DNA from: JABMQW01 sp964439935 | GTDB lineage: Bacteria; Fidelibacterota; Marinisomatia; Marinisomatales; TCS56 | Direction of reading: 5' to 3' | Assembly (NCBI GenBank): GCA_964439935.1 | Contig: CAYTPW010000008.1 | Location: 82,186-146,185 of the forward strand | DNA: 64,000 nt | Shown here: positions 15,772 to 25,543 of the stretch, piece after piece | Layout: the number at the start of each line of letters is the position of its first letter | Position numbering within the stretch: position 1 is the first letter of the stretch | Translations under genes and position numbers: made by a program | Notes under the pieces: model-generated | Databases searched by the model: none | Told to the model about the DNA's origin: nothing | The model's input: the letters and a program-made list of their open reading frames with translations, nothing else

Positions 15772-17109
15772 TCAATAATTTTCGATTCGATCTTGGATCA
15801 CATTTACTATACCATCAACCGGGATCCGGTCCTGTTTCTGGGAATCCCGCTCCCGGATTGTGACTGTTTCATCTTCCAGGGTCTTGTGATCCACCGTTAT
15901 GCCGAATGGAGTACCTGCTTCATCCTGTCGGTAATAACGCTTGCCGATCGATCCCTGCTGATCATAAACAACCTTCCAGTGCTGTTTCAAATTGTCAGAA
16001 ATCTTGTGAGCCAGGTCCGGCAGACCATCTTTTTTCACAAGGGGACAGATTACGGCCTTAACCGGAGCTAAAGCCGGGTGAAACCGCATGACAACCCGAT
16101 TATTCTCTTCGTCTTCCCAATATGCATCGGATAATACAGCTAACAGCATCCGGTTCAAACCGGCTGATGTTTCGATAATAAAGGGGAAATATTTCTCACG
16201 GATTTCTTCATCGAACATTTGCATACTTTTGCCGGAATGATCCTGGTGTCGGCGCAGGTCAAAATCAGTTCGGTTGTGTACGCCTTCAATTTCGGACCAG
16301 CCAAAAGGAAATTCATATTCGATATCCCAGGCTTCTTTGGCATAATGAGCCAATTCATTTTCACCGTGCTGGCGATATCTTATTTTATCTGTATTGATAC
16401 CCAATGTGTCCGTGTAGAACTTGATCCGCTCATCTTTCCACTTTGTCATTTCGTCATCATCGGTGCCCGGTTTGACGAAATATTGCATCTCCATCTGTTC
16501 GAATTCCCGAGTGCGGAAAATGAAATTGCGGGCAACGATTTCATTGCGGAATGCTTTACCGATCTGGGCGATTCCAAATGGGACCTTCAGGCGCATGGCA
16601 CCCTGAGTCAGCAGGTAATTGACATAGATGCCTTGGGCTGTTTCGGGTCGTAGATAAGCTTCTGAGCCCGATTCTTCCACCGGGCCGACGGTTGTTTTAA
16701 ACATTAGATTGAACTGGCGCGGGTCAGTCATTTTACCGGTCGTACCGCAGGTGGGACATTTAACGGTAGTCCAATCGAGTTGATCATAATCTTCTGAGAA
16801 TTCATCAGCGCGATAGCGGGACTTGCACTGTTTGCAATCCACCAGCGGATCATGAAATTCTGAGACATGACCGGACGCTTCCCAAATCTTGGGATGCATC
16901 AAAATACCACTGTCAAGACCCACGATATTTTCGTGGAGCTGGGTCATGGCACGCCACCAGCGCTGGGCAATCGAATTTTTCAGCGAAACGCCCAGGGGAC
17001 CATAATCGTAAACAGCGCCGAAACCGCCATAAATTTCACTGGATTGGAAAATAAAGCCACGACGTTTAGCCAGAGATACAATTTTATCTAAACGTTGATC
17101 TTTCTTCAT
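15772..17109 (-). CDS. glyQS: Glycyl-tRNA synthetase, single-chain (eukaryote/archaeal-like) form
   Basis: A 445-residue class II synthetase that charges tRNA-Gly. Motif-like regions are RRGFIFQSSEIYGGFGAVYDYGP at the N terminus, ASGHVSEFHDPLVDC, and RPETAQGIYVNY. Motif 2 is seen as AQIGKAFRNEI and RTREFEQMEMQYF, and motif 3 as SAGLNRMLLAVL. A zinc site is formed by DCKQCKSRY and VKCPTCGTTG, both CxxC. The C-terminal anticodon-binding domain (about 350-440) starts PVKAVICPLVKKDGLP. It belongs to the homodimeric type, not the alpha2beta2 GlyQ/GlyS pair. It lies between ccmH and BI-1 in the same transcription direction. Confidence 0.97.
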   Translation of the reverse strand: MKKDQRLDKIVSLAKRRGFIFQSSEIYGGFGAVYDYGPLGVSLKNSIAQRWWRAMTQLHENIVGLDSGILMHPKIWEASGHVSEFHDPLVDCKQCKSRYRADEFSEDYDQLDWTTVKCPTCGTTGKMTDPRQFNLMFKTTVGPVEESGSEAYLRPETAQGIYVNYLLTQGAMRLKVPFGIAQIGKAFRNEIVARNFIFRTREFEQMEMQYFVKPGTDDDEMTKWKDERIKFYTDTLGINTDKIRYRQHGENELAHYAKEAWDIEYEFPFGWSEIEGVHNRTDFDLRRHQDHSGKSMQMFDEEIREKYFPFIIETSAGLNRMLLAVLSDAYWEDEENNRVVMRFHPALAPVKAVICPLVKKDGLPDLAHKISDNLKQHWKVVYDQQGSIGKRYYRQDEAGTPFGITVDHKTLEDETVTIRERDSQKQDRIPVDGIVNVIQDRIENY

Positions 17110-17141
17110 AATTGAATTATCATTTTATGGTATCAGATCTG

Positions 17142-17573
17142 TCAGTCGAGTGACTTAAGCTCACGTTCGATCTGATCGTCAAAAGGAATTTTTTGATCTG
17201 ATTTAGGTTTAGATTTACTGACTGCTTCCGCTTTTGGTGTCCGGAGATAATTTACGAAAACAGCAATGCCAATCAGTCCGATAATAATTGGTGTTATCCA
17301 GGCCATCAGGTTAAAACCGCTGGCAATTGGAGCAGCCAAAATCCGCTCCCCGTGTAGGTCTACAAAATGATCGATAATCTCCTGACGGGATTTCCCATCT
17401 TCAACCAATTGTCGAATTGCCTTTGCCATCTCCGGATGACCGTGATCATAGACGGTACCGCTCCAGCAACAAGGGGCGACCAGGCTTTGTTCAAGATCCT
17501 TTATCAGAGCTTCCTGGGTCTCACTGGCCAGGATCAGATTGAAAAGTGTTAGAATAATTATTATCGATTTCAT
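17142..17573 (-). CDS. CcmH/CycL-like cytochrome c maturation protein with altered Cys motif
   Basis: A 143-residue protein with a signal peptide (IIIILTLFNLILAS), a periplasmic helical domain, one membrane helix (about 96-114) and a charged tail. The domain resembles CcmH: DLEQSLVAPCCWSGTVYDHG, then IRQLVEDGKSRQEIIDHFVDLHG and ERILAAP. In CcmH the redox pair is L-R-C-P-x-C-Q. Here the first Cys is Ala and the next-but-one residue is Cys, giving A-P-C-C-W, so the usual CxxC is missing. No other ccm gene is in the window. Its ATG overlaps the topA stop (ATGA), indicating translational coupling to topA. Function in heme ligation is therefore plausible but unproven. Confidence 0.75.
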   Translation of the reverse strand: MKSIIIILTLFNLILASETQEALIKDLEQSLVAPCCWSGTVYDHGHPEMAKAIRQLVEDGKSRQEIIDHFVDLHGERILAAPIASGFNLMAWITPIIIGLIGIAVFVNYLRTPKAEAVSKSKPKSDQKIPFDDQIERELKSLD

Positions 17574-20077
17574 TTTTTCCGTCTACGTTTTTTGGGACCG
17601 GCAGCTCGTTTTTTATCGATCAGTTCAACTGCTTGTTCCAGACTGATTTCCATGGGCGTCAGATTTCTGGGGATGGCAGCATTGACTTTTCCATCAGAAA
17701 TAAAGGGGCCGTAGCGGCCTTCCTTCAGAACTAATTGTTCGCCCGTTGTGGGGTGCTTGCCCAATTCTTTCAATTCCGCACTTGGCTTCCGGGTTTGAGC
17801 TAACAATTCAACCGCACGATCCAGAGTTACGGTAAATGGTGTGTCGGGAGGCGTAAGTTTTTTATTGCTCGAACCGGTTTTCAAATAGGGGCCATAGCGA
17901 CCGTAATCAGCCAGGATCTCTTCATCGGTCTGCGGATGTTGCCCCAGGCTGCGTGGGAGCGCCAGTAATTCCAAGGCCATTTCTAGGGTCAATTCTTCAG
18001 GATTTGTTCCTTTGGGAATACCTTTCCTTATTTTGGAATCACCTTTTTGAACGTAAAATCCATAGGGACCTTCTTTAATAAAGATCTCTTCACCGGTGTC
18101 CGGATCGTTGCCCAGTGCATCCAGCTGATCCTCGGTCTTGGACAATATTTCCAACGCCTTCGTTAAATTCATGTCGCCGGGTGTCAACGAACGCGGAACC
18201 TGTTTCCTGAGATCACCCTTTTGGATATAAGGGCCGTAATTCCCGACACGCAGTTCCACGTCAATGTTGTCATCAACTCCTAATTCTACTGTACAGGCTT
18301 TTCGGATGTCGATTTTTGCATCTAGCATCTCTTCCAGACCAAGCCGACCATCATTGCCGGAATAGAAATTTCTGATAAAAGGCAAGGACGCTTGTTCATC
18401 TCTAGCGATGGCGTCAAGACTGTCTTCCATCCGGGCGGTGAATTCGGCGTTTACCAGTGATTCGAAATGATTCTCGAGTAGCTGAACGACAGTCACTGCC
18501 AGGAAGGTTGGGATCAAGGTACCCTGGCGATTTTCCACATAATCTTTTTGCAGAATCCGGTCAAGAATGTTGGCATAAGTGGATGGCCGCCCGATACCTT
18601 TTGCTTCCAGCTCTTTGACCAGAGAAGCTTCGGTATAGCGTGCTGGTGGCTGAGTCTGTCGCTGATCGACCACCAATTTTTCACAGGCAAGTCGCTGATC
18701 GATCTTCAGATCGGGTAGAATATTTTCCTTATTGGCGAGGGCAGCATCGGGATCGTCCCGGCCCTCTACATAAGCGCGCATATAACCGGGGAAAAGGATG
18801 ACCTTACCGATCGATCGGAAATCAGCCTGCTGGTTGGTTACGAACACGGTAGTTTGCTTCAAACGGGCTGGTTTCATCTGACAGGCCAGGGTGCGTTTGC
18901 GAATCAGATCATAGAGCCGGGCAGCATCTTTATCCAGGCTTGCTGCAATTTCATCCACCGATTTGAACCGCTGTCCGGCCGGTCGGATTGCCTCATGGGC
19001 TTCCTGGGCATTCTTGACCTTGCGTCTATATTGGATGCCCTTATCAGGCAGATAGTCCTGCCCATAACGAGCCTCGATTTCCGATCGCGCCGCGCCAATT
19101 GCCTCACCTGATAAATGGGTGGAATCGGTACGCATATAGGTGATGAAACCCGCTTCATATAATTTCTGAGCAGTTCGCATAGTCTTCCGGGCTGAGAAAC
19201 GCAATTTGCGAGCTGCTTCCTGTTGTAGCGTACTGGTAATAAATGGTGGTGATGGCCGGGATGTGAGCGGCTTCTCATCAATGCCGGTTACTGTCCAAGG
19301 TCCCGGTTTCAGTTCCTTAGCCAGTTCCTGAGCCTGTGACTCGGTCAAGGCCAGCAATCCTTTTTTGGTTATTTCACCGGTCTCGCTGTTGAAATCTTTC
19401 CGGGTTGCCAATCGTTGATTATCCAGTTGAAACAGTTGGCTGGCAATAATCTGTTGATCGGCGGTGGACAGGTCTGCTTTTAGGGTATAGTAAGTGGCTT
19501 GGTTAAACGCGGCGCGCAGGCGATCCCGGTCGACAATCATTTTTATTGCTGCTGACTGGACCCGGCCGGCAGACAGGGCAGTCTTGACAAATTTCATGTT
19601 TTTTTGAAGTGTACTCCAAAGCACCGGAGAAATTTTATAGCCCACTAAACGGTCAATTGAGCGGCGGGTTTGTTGGGCATCGACCAGGGCTTGATCGATC
19701 GGGTGGCGATCCTGCATGCCGGTGGTAATTCCGGATTTAGTTATCTCCGTAAACTGGACCCGCTCTAATTTGGTCTTTGGTAGTTCCTGGGCCAGGTGGG
19801 CGGCAATTGCTTCACCCTCCCGGTCTGGATCAGTTGCCAGAATTATTTGCGGAGCAGTTTTAGCTGCCAGCTTAAGTTTCTTTATAAAATCGCGCCGATC
19901 CGGTAATACTTTGAGCGTTGGTTTGAAATCGTGCTCAATATCGATTCCCAGTTCTTTTTTCGGTAGATCCTTGATATGCCCCACGCAGGCTAATACATTA
20001 TACTCATTTCCCAGGTAACGGGAAATTGTCCGCGCCTTTGAAGGAGATTCGACTATAATGATCGGTTTTTCACTCAT
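17570..20077 (-). CDS. topA: DNA topoisomerase I (type IA)
   Basis: An 835-residue enzyme relaxing negative supercoils. The toprim domain begins IIIVESPSKARTISRYLG and has DPDREGEAIAAHLAQEL. The catalytic tyrosine is Tyr314 in FITYMRTDSTHLS. The core continues through KNAQEAHEAIRP and EASLVKELEAKGIGRPSTYA. C-terminal zinc-finger motifs (CxxC) are absent. Instead, residues about 600-820 carry four glycine/tyrosine repeats (NYGPYIQKGD, GPYGFYVQKGD, RYGPYLKTG, RYGPFISDG) of the toprim C-terminal repeat type, ending in a lysine/arginine tail (KKRRRKK). The gene precedes and overlaps ccmH-like and follows hisS after a 101-bp gap with a small hairpin. Confidence 0.97.
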   Translation of the reverse strand: MSEKPIIIVESPSKARTISRYLGNEYNVLACVGHIKDLPKKELGIDIEHDFKPTLKVLPDRRDFIKKLKLAAKTAPQIILATDPDREGEAIAAHLAQELPKTKLERVQFTEITKSGITTGMQDRHPIDQALVDAQQTRRSIDRLVGYKISPVLWSTLQKNMKFVKTALSAGRVQSAAIKMIVDRDRLRAAFNQATYYTLKADLSTADQQIIASQLFQLDNQRLATRKDFNSETGEITKKGLLALTESQAQELAKELKPGPWTVTGIDEKPLTSRPSPPFITSTLQQEAARKLRFSARKTMRTAQKLYEAGFITYMRTDSTHLSGEAIGAARSEIEARYGQDYLPDKGIQYRRKVKNAQEAHEAIRPAGQRFKSVDEIAASLDKDAARLYDLIRKRTLACQMKPARLKQTTVFVTNQQADFRSIGKVILFPGYMRAYVEGRDDPDAALANKENILPDLKIDQRLACEKLVVDQRQTQPPARYTEASLVKELEAKGIGRPSTYANILDRILQKDYVENRQGTLIPTFLAVTVVQLLENHFESLVNAEFTARMEDSLDAIARDEQASLPFIRNFYSGNDGRLGLEEMLDAKIDIRKACTVELGVDDNIDVELRVGNYGPYIQKGDLRKQVPRSLTPGDMNLTKALEILSKTEDQLDALGNDPDTGEEIFIKEGPYGFYVQKGDSKIRKGIPKGTNPEELTLEMALELLALPRSLGQHPQTDEEILADYGRYGPYLKTGSSNKKLTPPDTPFTVTLDRAVELLAQTRKPSAELKELGKHPTTGEQLVLKEGRYGPFISDGKVNAAIPRNLTPMEISLEQAVELIDKKRAAGPKKRRRKK

Positions 20078-20125
20078 ATTGGGGCGGAATTTACAGGTTG
20101 CTATGTAAAATCATGAATATTTAAT

Positions 20126-20144
20126 TACTTCCAGCACGGAAGTA
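20126..20144 (-). terminator. Small hairpin between hisS and topA
   Basis: TACTTCC and GGAAGTA pair around AGCAC. It lies 34 bp after the hisS stop and is followed on the minus strand by an AT-rich run (ATTAAATATTC). It may weaken read-through into topA. No clean U-tract is present, so the role is uncertain. Confidence 0.35.
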
Positions 20145-20178
20145 CCATTGTTACCGAAATGTAGGCCGAAACGGGCGA

Positions 20179-21447
20179 TTATTTATTGCTTTCCAGCAAT
20201 TCAGCACTTGCTAAATTCATAGGAACAGCTTTTTGTTCCCCGGTTTTCAAATCTTTGAATTGAACCGAATTATTTGCCAATTCCTCCGGTCCGATAATCA
20301 ATACATTTTTAGCTCCCAGGCGATTGGCCTCCCGGAGTTGAGCTTTCATACTCCGCCGGAGGAAGTCCATGTCGGCGGAGAGTCCTTTTGTGCGTAATTC
20401 CTGGATCAATTTGAGAGCAGCCGTCCGCCCGTCCTGATCGAGGGTTACCAGGTAAACTTGCAAGCCGGATATGACATCAGTGTCATTTACTGTTTCCAAG
20501 GCTAGCAGTACGCGTTCGATCCCGGTGGCAAAACCGATTCCCGGCGTTGATTTACCACCCAGGGTTTCAATCAAACCATCATAGCGTCCGCCACCGCATA
20601 ATGAATTTTGGGCACCCAGGGCAGGCGATATAATCTCGAAGGTGGTCCGGGTATAATAGTCCAACCCCCTGACCAAACTGAAATCCTCGTCATACGGAAT
20701 ATCGATTTCATCCAGGATTGATTTGACCTGTGCGTAATGCAGGACATCTTCACCAGTAAGATAATTAGTGATCTCAGGAGCATCCCGGACTATTTCGATC
20801 TCATGGGGGATTTTAGTATCAAGAATACGTAGTGGATTGGTGTCAAAACGCTTCCGGCTGATATCGGAGAGATCCGTCAGGTAGGGCCGCAGGAAATCCT
20901 GTAAAGCGGATCGATATGCCGAACGGCAGTCCCCAGAACCGATGCTGTTTAATTTTATGGTTAACTGATTTAATCCAAATTCTATCAGGGAAAAATAGGC
21001 GATGGCAATTATTTCCGCATCAATCTCAGGGTAAGGCGATCCAAGTGCTTCCACACCATATTGATGAAATTGTCGATAACGACCAGCCTGAGGACGTTCC
21101 TGGCGGAAAGCATGATCGATATAATATAATTTTGTCAGTGGCGTTAGCTTATCCAGATTATGTTGTAAATAGGACCTGACCACCGGCGCAGTCAATTCCG
21201 GCTTGAGAGTCAGACTGGTCCGACTCTTGTCCTGGAAAGTGTACATCTCTTTAGCAACTATATCTGTTTCCGCCCCGACTCCGCGGGCGAACAATTCGGT
21301 ACGTTCGAAAACTGGCGTTCGGATTTCCGAATAGCCATAACGGTTCATGAAATTGTGTATTTGGTTTTCCAGATTCTGCCAGCGCCGGGATTGACCAGGC
21401 AGAACATCATGAGTACCTTTGATTGATCGGAGGGTATTTTTATTCAT
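20179..21447 (-). CDS. hisS: Histidyl-tRNA synthetase
   Basis: A 422-residue class II synthetase of normal length. The family marks are RSIKGTHDVLPGQSRRW at the N terminus, motif 1 region YSEIRTPVFERTELFARGVG, motif 2 LYYIDHAFRQERPQAGRYRQ, the HisA motif LVRGLDYYTRTTFEI, CGGGRYDGLIETLGG, and motif 3 TPGIGFATGIERVLLAL. The C-terminal anticodon domain (about 325-415) starts QVYLVTLDQDGR. It is 4 bp downstream of a zinc-ribbon/DUF2007-like gene, so the two share a transcript. Confidence 0.97.
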   Translation of the reverse strand: MNKNTLRSIKGTHDVLPGQSRRWQNLENQIHNFMNRYGYSEIRTPVFERTELFARGVGAETDIVAKEMYTFQDKSRTSLTLKPELTAPVVRSYLQHNLDKLTPLTKLYYIDHAFRQERPQAGRYRQFHQYGVEALGSPYPEIDAEIIAIAYFSLIEFGLNQLTIKLNSIGSGDCRSAYRSALQDFLRPYLTDLSDISRKRFDTNPLRILDTKIPHEIEIVRDAPEITNYLTGEDVLHYAQVKSILDEIDIPYDEDFSLVRGLDYYTRTTFEIISPALGAQNSLCGGGRYDGLIETLGGKSTPGIGFATGIERVLLALETVNDTDVISGLQVYLVTLDQDGRTAALKLIQELRTKGLSADMDFLRRSMKAQLREANRLGAKNVLIIGPEELANNSVQFKDLKTGEQKAVPMNLASAELLESNK

Positions 21448-21451
21448 TTAG

Positions 21452-21781
21452 CTAATCAATCAAACCGGTTAATATTTCCTTGGCGATGACCAGTTTATTT
21501 TCCGGAACGAAAAGTTTGACCTGGCCACCGGAGGACCCAAGACCTGAAATATTGAAAGTAGCTGTGAGTACATCTGATTTAATGTAATGGGCAATCTGTT
21601 CTTGATCCAGAATTTCACCGATCATTTCAGCATAAGTTTTACCCGCAAGCGTTCCCGCCAGAGCCCAGTTGATTTCTTCCAATTGCGGTTCTTCCGGCAG
21701 TGTTTCAACCAGGGTAACATGACAATCAGCACAATGTTTTATATCCGGTTTATACTCAGCCTGACACAAAGGACAATACAT
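21452..21781 (-). CDS. Zinc-ribbon protein with DUF2007-like domain
   Basis: A 109-residue protein. The first 25 residues form a zinc ribbon (YCPLCQAEY and KHCADCHVTLV). The rest (about 40-108) has the betabetaalpha pattern of DUF2007 signal-transducing-like domains: GKTYAEMIGEILDQEQIAHYIK, then GGQVKLFVPENKLVIAKEIL. Such proteins are short and cytoplasmic, with no defined activity; a binding or adaptor role is usually supposed. It precedes hisS by 4 bp. The domain family is a likely but unverified call. Confidence 0.72.
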   Translation of the reverse strand: MYCPLCQAEYKPDIKHCADCHVTLVETLPEEPQLEEINWALAGTLAGKTYAEMIGEILDQEQIAHYIKSDVLTATFNISGLGSSGGQVKLFVPENKLVIAKEILTGLID

Positions 21782-21868
21782 GATTACTCCAATAATTACG
21801 CTTGAATTTGCAGAAAAGCTGGCAGCAAGTAAACCCTGAAATTTCTTTTTTCAAGCGTTTTTCTAGTA

Positions 21869-22012
21869 CGACACATGTCTGTTATTAGAAGCATGTTCAG
21901 TTAATCTAAATTATATTTTTTGAGTAAGGTCGATGAATTTTTTAAGCTGAATTCTGGTAGCGATAATACCAGGTATTTAGGATAATAATTAATACCCTGA
22001 AGACATGTGTCG
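21869..22012. repeat. 12-bp inverted repeat pair spanning the lptD 3' end
   Basis: CGACACATGTCT (21869-21880) and AGACATGTGTCG (22001-22012) are exact reverse complements, 120 bp apart. The right arm encodes part of the LptD C terminus, and the left arm lies in the downstream spacer. In the mRNA they could pair and fold the 3' end. Confidence 0.5.
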
Positions 22013-25000
22013 ACCACCGCGATGTTCGACTTTAAGATCCTTTAACGAAGGTGATTTTGGGCTGATCTGCAAATAAAAACCAGTCCCGAAGCCAGAAGGT
22101 ACCCAATTTAATGAAAGTTCCCAGCAATGCAGATCACGGTAAATTGAAAATCTTTGGTTGAGCAATTTGCGGGTCATCAAATTGAAACTGGCACTATATT
22201 TAATGCGCCAGTTTTTTGTGATCTGTGTATTCAAATTAGAACTCATCTGGAAACGTTCATTTTCGTTTCGCATCTGGGGATTGGTCAAAGAATATGAAAA
22301 CGAAAAACTGGCATCCCATAATTTCGAACCTGAAATCTTAGCCGGCTTCTTGACTGGCTCGGCCTCAATTCCCTGATCGATGAATTCGTCTTCTACAAAA
22401 GTCGAATCGGCCAGTGTATCGATTTCAGTATCAATCGGTTTCAGACGCTTTCCGGAAAAACTGAAACTCTGGGACATACTGACCTTGGTCAGGCGTGGTT
22501 TTGGAAGACCGTATTTATTAACTTGTATTTTATCAGTTTTTTGCTGTAGCTCTTCGTCAAATTCATAGAAATCATGTATCATGCTCAGGTCGAGATTCAG
22601 TTTATCACTAATATTCGATCGCAAGGATGAACTCAGTATCCCCATCTTATAATTCTTAAAATTATAATTGGTTGAAAAATTATAAGTGAACAAATCGCGT
22701 TTTAATTCCTGCTCATCCCGCAGAAGTTTAGCCTGGAAAGAATTATTCATCGAAAATGATATCGATTGTGATTCGGTCTTTGGCGTTGAACCGGCCAATG
22801 TGTTGGTAAAGCGGTCCAATTTCAGCGTATTACCACCGGTGTCAGAAATTGTCTGGAAATAGCCAAAATCGTAGCCGAACACTGGCCTGGAGAAATCAGG
22901 GCTATACTGATAGCCAATAGTGGGAGAGGCAACGTGTCGCAGGAATTTCATGGGTCCGAGGTTAATCGGAAACAAGCCATAGATCTGGGTCTTGAGATTC
23001 AAACTGAAATTGGCTGTAGTACGAGCAGCGAAACCGTCAACCTCCTGCTTGATTACTTTATTGGTGCTTGAATCAAGCCCTGCGATTACATAACTGCGAT
23101 TAACCCAGGCGGATTTGATACTGGTACTTGGATTAACGGTGATATACTTGAATATTTTCTGAGGTCCGGAGATACTGCTAGAATGATTTAAGATTTGATC
23201 AGAAGAAGTTCTTACATTCGGATTCCAGCGATATTGATCAACCGAGTCGGGAACAACTTCTGACTCATAATAGGTTTTGTGTGAATTATTCAGATTAGCA
23301 CTGTAATTCCAGGTGATATTATTGTACCAGCGTTTTTTCTGGCCGCTGCTCTTAAAAAAATAATCCTGGCCATGGCGGAAGGAGAGCCTAGGAAGTGTGC
23401 TAGTGGTAATATTTAGTTTTGTACCGGCTTTGGATGGTTCCTGGTAATAATGATAATAGATGGAATTCGTGTCAGAATTAATTTTATTCTTGGCCATCAA
23501 GTCACGGGAGGAAGATAAGTTCAAGCTCATCGAATTTTTAGATTTATTCCAGCGCTTCGAATAGGTCAGATTGGATATCACCTGTTGTTTCAGGCGTCGT
23601 TCCAGATCAATACCATTGTCCAGATTATAATCACTGTTACTCTGATAACTTGCATCAATGTTCAGACTCTGGTCATGACGCATAATTTGATTGTGTCTCC
23701 ATTTTAGTACATAATCGGTTTTTGTGCCCGGCTTGAACAGGTTTACAATATCTTTATTTCCATCGAGCGATTTTTTAAACTCCGTATTCAAAGTGCCATC
23801 GAAGTGGTAGCGCCTCTCATAACGGTTATAATTCCTGAAACGGATGCCCCAGGTTGTGCTGAAATCAAATAAAAATCGCGAGTCATAATAATCATTAGGG
23901 GCCCAAAAATAACCCAGTCCGTTGATAAATTGTCCCCGTCTTCGGTTCTCACCATAACCAGGCATGAGCCACCCTGAATGACGTGCACCACCCTGGTGAG
24001 GAAAAATTCCCAGTGGTAAAGCCATTATCGGTATTCCGGCGATATATAAAATTATTGGACGGATGATGACTTTATCCTGGTTGATCATTTTCATTTTACG
24101 CCCGGCAAAATGAAAATGGGGTAATACCAGATCGCAGGTGGTATAGCTGCTGTGATTTATATAAAATGTGCTGTTATCAGTATTTCGGATTTCCTCCCCG
24201 GCGTAATAGCCATCGCCGGTTTTGGTACGCCCCTTGACAATCTTTCCATGACGGTTCTGAAGATTATAGGTCAGTGATTCGCCACGCATTGGTTCCCGTC
24301 CCTGCTCACTGATGGTGGGCAGTATTTCGGTGAACATTGTATCGCGTGGAACAGTAGGCAGAGCTTTCAGCAGGTTTTTCTGCCAGGCTACATTGATATA
24401 GCCAGCGCTCAGATTTAGATCGGTATAATCGATGCTGGCATTACCGAGTAAGTCGGTTGCTTCAGTGGCGATACTGTAATCAATGACGTCCGATCGATAA
24501 GTAATCGGGGCATCAATGCTCTCATTACTTGAATCAGGTCGAAAATTGCCGCGAGCGCCGCCATCGATATAAATATTTTCCAGGTCATCAGCACCAAAAT
24601 ACATGATGATAGTATCACCACTGGCTGTATTATTGCCCTGATAAACGGAATCTTCAAAAATATGGTACAGTGTTGTGGCCATACCTTCGATACGCATCGA
24701 ATCCAGTTCGCCATCGGTAAAAAAGCCTTTAAGAACTTGCCCGGTGAGATCATCATTGAATTCAACTGGTAAACTGTGAGTGATAGTGGAATCTTCGATC
24801 ACTAATTCTGATTCACGCCGTCCGGCTGAACTATTGATTACGTGAGCCTCCGACGGTATGTACAGCGATTCCAGAATCTCATCCCGGTAACGTAATTCAA
24901 TAGCGCTGCCGCTCATGGTTCGGCCGTCTTCCCTGACGACTGGTTTCAATTTGAGAATGGTTGTTCCCTCATCGTAGGAGTAATAAGCCTCACCACAGGT

Positions 25001-25531
25001 GGCAACCCGGTCGCTTTCCGTAATCACCACTTCGCCAGTGGCGGTGTATGAGGCCGCTTCCGCTTCCGGTGGCTTGGTATAAGTCAGACGATTGGCATTG
25101 ATCACCTGGGATTCCTGGATCAGCCTGACCCGACCCACGGCGCTGCCGCTATCCAGTTCAGCGAAATAAAACAGGGTGTCGCTTACCAGGTCATATTCCG
25201 AATCCCAGACATGGGTATTATGATAAGCCATCATCAGATCGTTGGGTGAATCATAATGCAGGGAATCACACACCAGAGTCAACGCATCCTGGATGATTTT
25301 CACATTTCCCACCAGAATACCCTGGCTGGTCTTCTCATTGTAGCGAGCCAGGTCGCAGGTCATCGTAACATTCTTTTTAGTGATAACTACATCACCGGTC
25401 AGGATTTGAATCGCCTGGCCATCGACAGTGATATTTTCCAGTAGATCAGCTCGCTGCAAGTAGAGACGGTCATCAGCCAAGGACCCGGAGACCAGAAGTA
25501 CACCGATAAAACTACCGATCAATTTTCCCAT
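21989..25531 (-). CDS. lptD: LPS-assembly outer-membrane protein LptD-like
   Basis: A 1180-residue precursor, longer than E. coli LptD (784), as is usual in the FCB group. A signal peptide (LIGSFIGVLLVSGSLA) leads to an OstA/LptA-like jellyroll with repeats such as LTGDVVITKKNVTMTCDLARY and LVGNVKIIQDALTLVCDSLHY (about 35-330). The barrel part has the family passage IPIMALPLGIFPHQGGARHSG, followed by many aromatic-ended strands (for example TLNTEFKKSL, NLSSSRDLMA) to the end. Together with LptE it would insert LPS into the outer leaflet. It is 12 bp after rarA, so co-transcribed. No LptE gene is seen here. Confidence 0.9.
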   Translation of the reverse strand: MGKLIGSFIGVLLVSGSLADDRLYLQRADLLENITVDGQAIQILTGDVVITKKNVTMTCDLARYNEKTSQGILVGNVKIIQDALTLVCDSLHYDSPNDLMMAYHNTHVWDSEYDLVSDTLFYFAELDSGSAVGRVRLIQESQVINANRLTYTKPPEAEAASYTATGEVVITESDRVATCGEAYYSYDEGTTILKLKPVVREDGRTMSGSAIELRYRDEILESLYIPSEAHVINSSAGRRESELVIEDSTITHSLPVEFNDDLTGQVLKGFFTDGELDSMRIEGMATTLYHIFEDSVYQGNNTASGDTIIMYFGADDLENIYIDGGARGNFRPDSSNESIDAPITYRSDVIDYSIATEATDLLGNASIDYTDLNLSAGYINVAWQKNLLKALPTVPRDTMFTEILPTISEQGREPMRGESLTYNLQNRHGKIVKGRTKTGDGYYAGEEIRNTDNSTFYINHSSYTTCDLVLPHFHFAGRKMKMINQDKVIIRPIILYIAGIPIMALPLGIFPHQGGARHSGWLMPGYGENRRRGQFINGLGYFWAPNDYYDSRFLFDFSTTWGIRFRNYNRYERRYHFDGTLNTEFKKSLDGNKDIVNLFKPGTKTDYVLKWRHNQIMRHDQSLNIDASYQSNSDYNLDNGIDLERRLKQQVISNLTYSKRWNKSKNSMSLNLSSSRDLMAKNKINSDTNSIYYHYYQEPSKAGTKLNITTSTLPRLSFRHGQDYFFKSSGQKKRWYNNITWNYSANLNNSHKTYYESEVVPDSVDQYRWNPNVRTSSDQILNHSSSISGPQKIFKYITVNPSTSIKSAWVNRSYVIAGLDSSTNKVIKQEVDGFAARTTANFSLNLKTQIYGLFPINLGPMKFLRHVASPTIGYQYSPDFSRPVFGYDFGYFQTISDTGGNTLKLDRFTNTLAGSTPKTESQSISFSMNNSFQAKLLRDEQELKRDLFTYNFSTNYNFKNYKMGILSSSLRSNISDKLNLDLSMIHDFYEFDEELQQKTDKIQVNKYGLPKPRLTKVSMSQSFSFSGKRLKPIDTEIDTLADSTFVEDEFIDQGIEAEPVKKPAKISGSKLWDASFSFSYSLTNPQMRNENERFQMSSNLNTQITKNWRIKYSASFNLMTRKLLNQRFSIYRDLHCWELSLNWVPSGFGTGFYLQISPKSPSLKDLKVEHRGGRHMSSGY

Positions 25532-25543
25532 ATTTCCCCGCCG

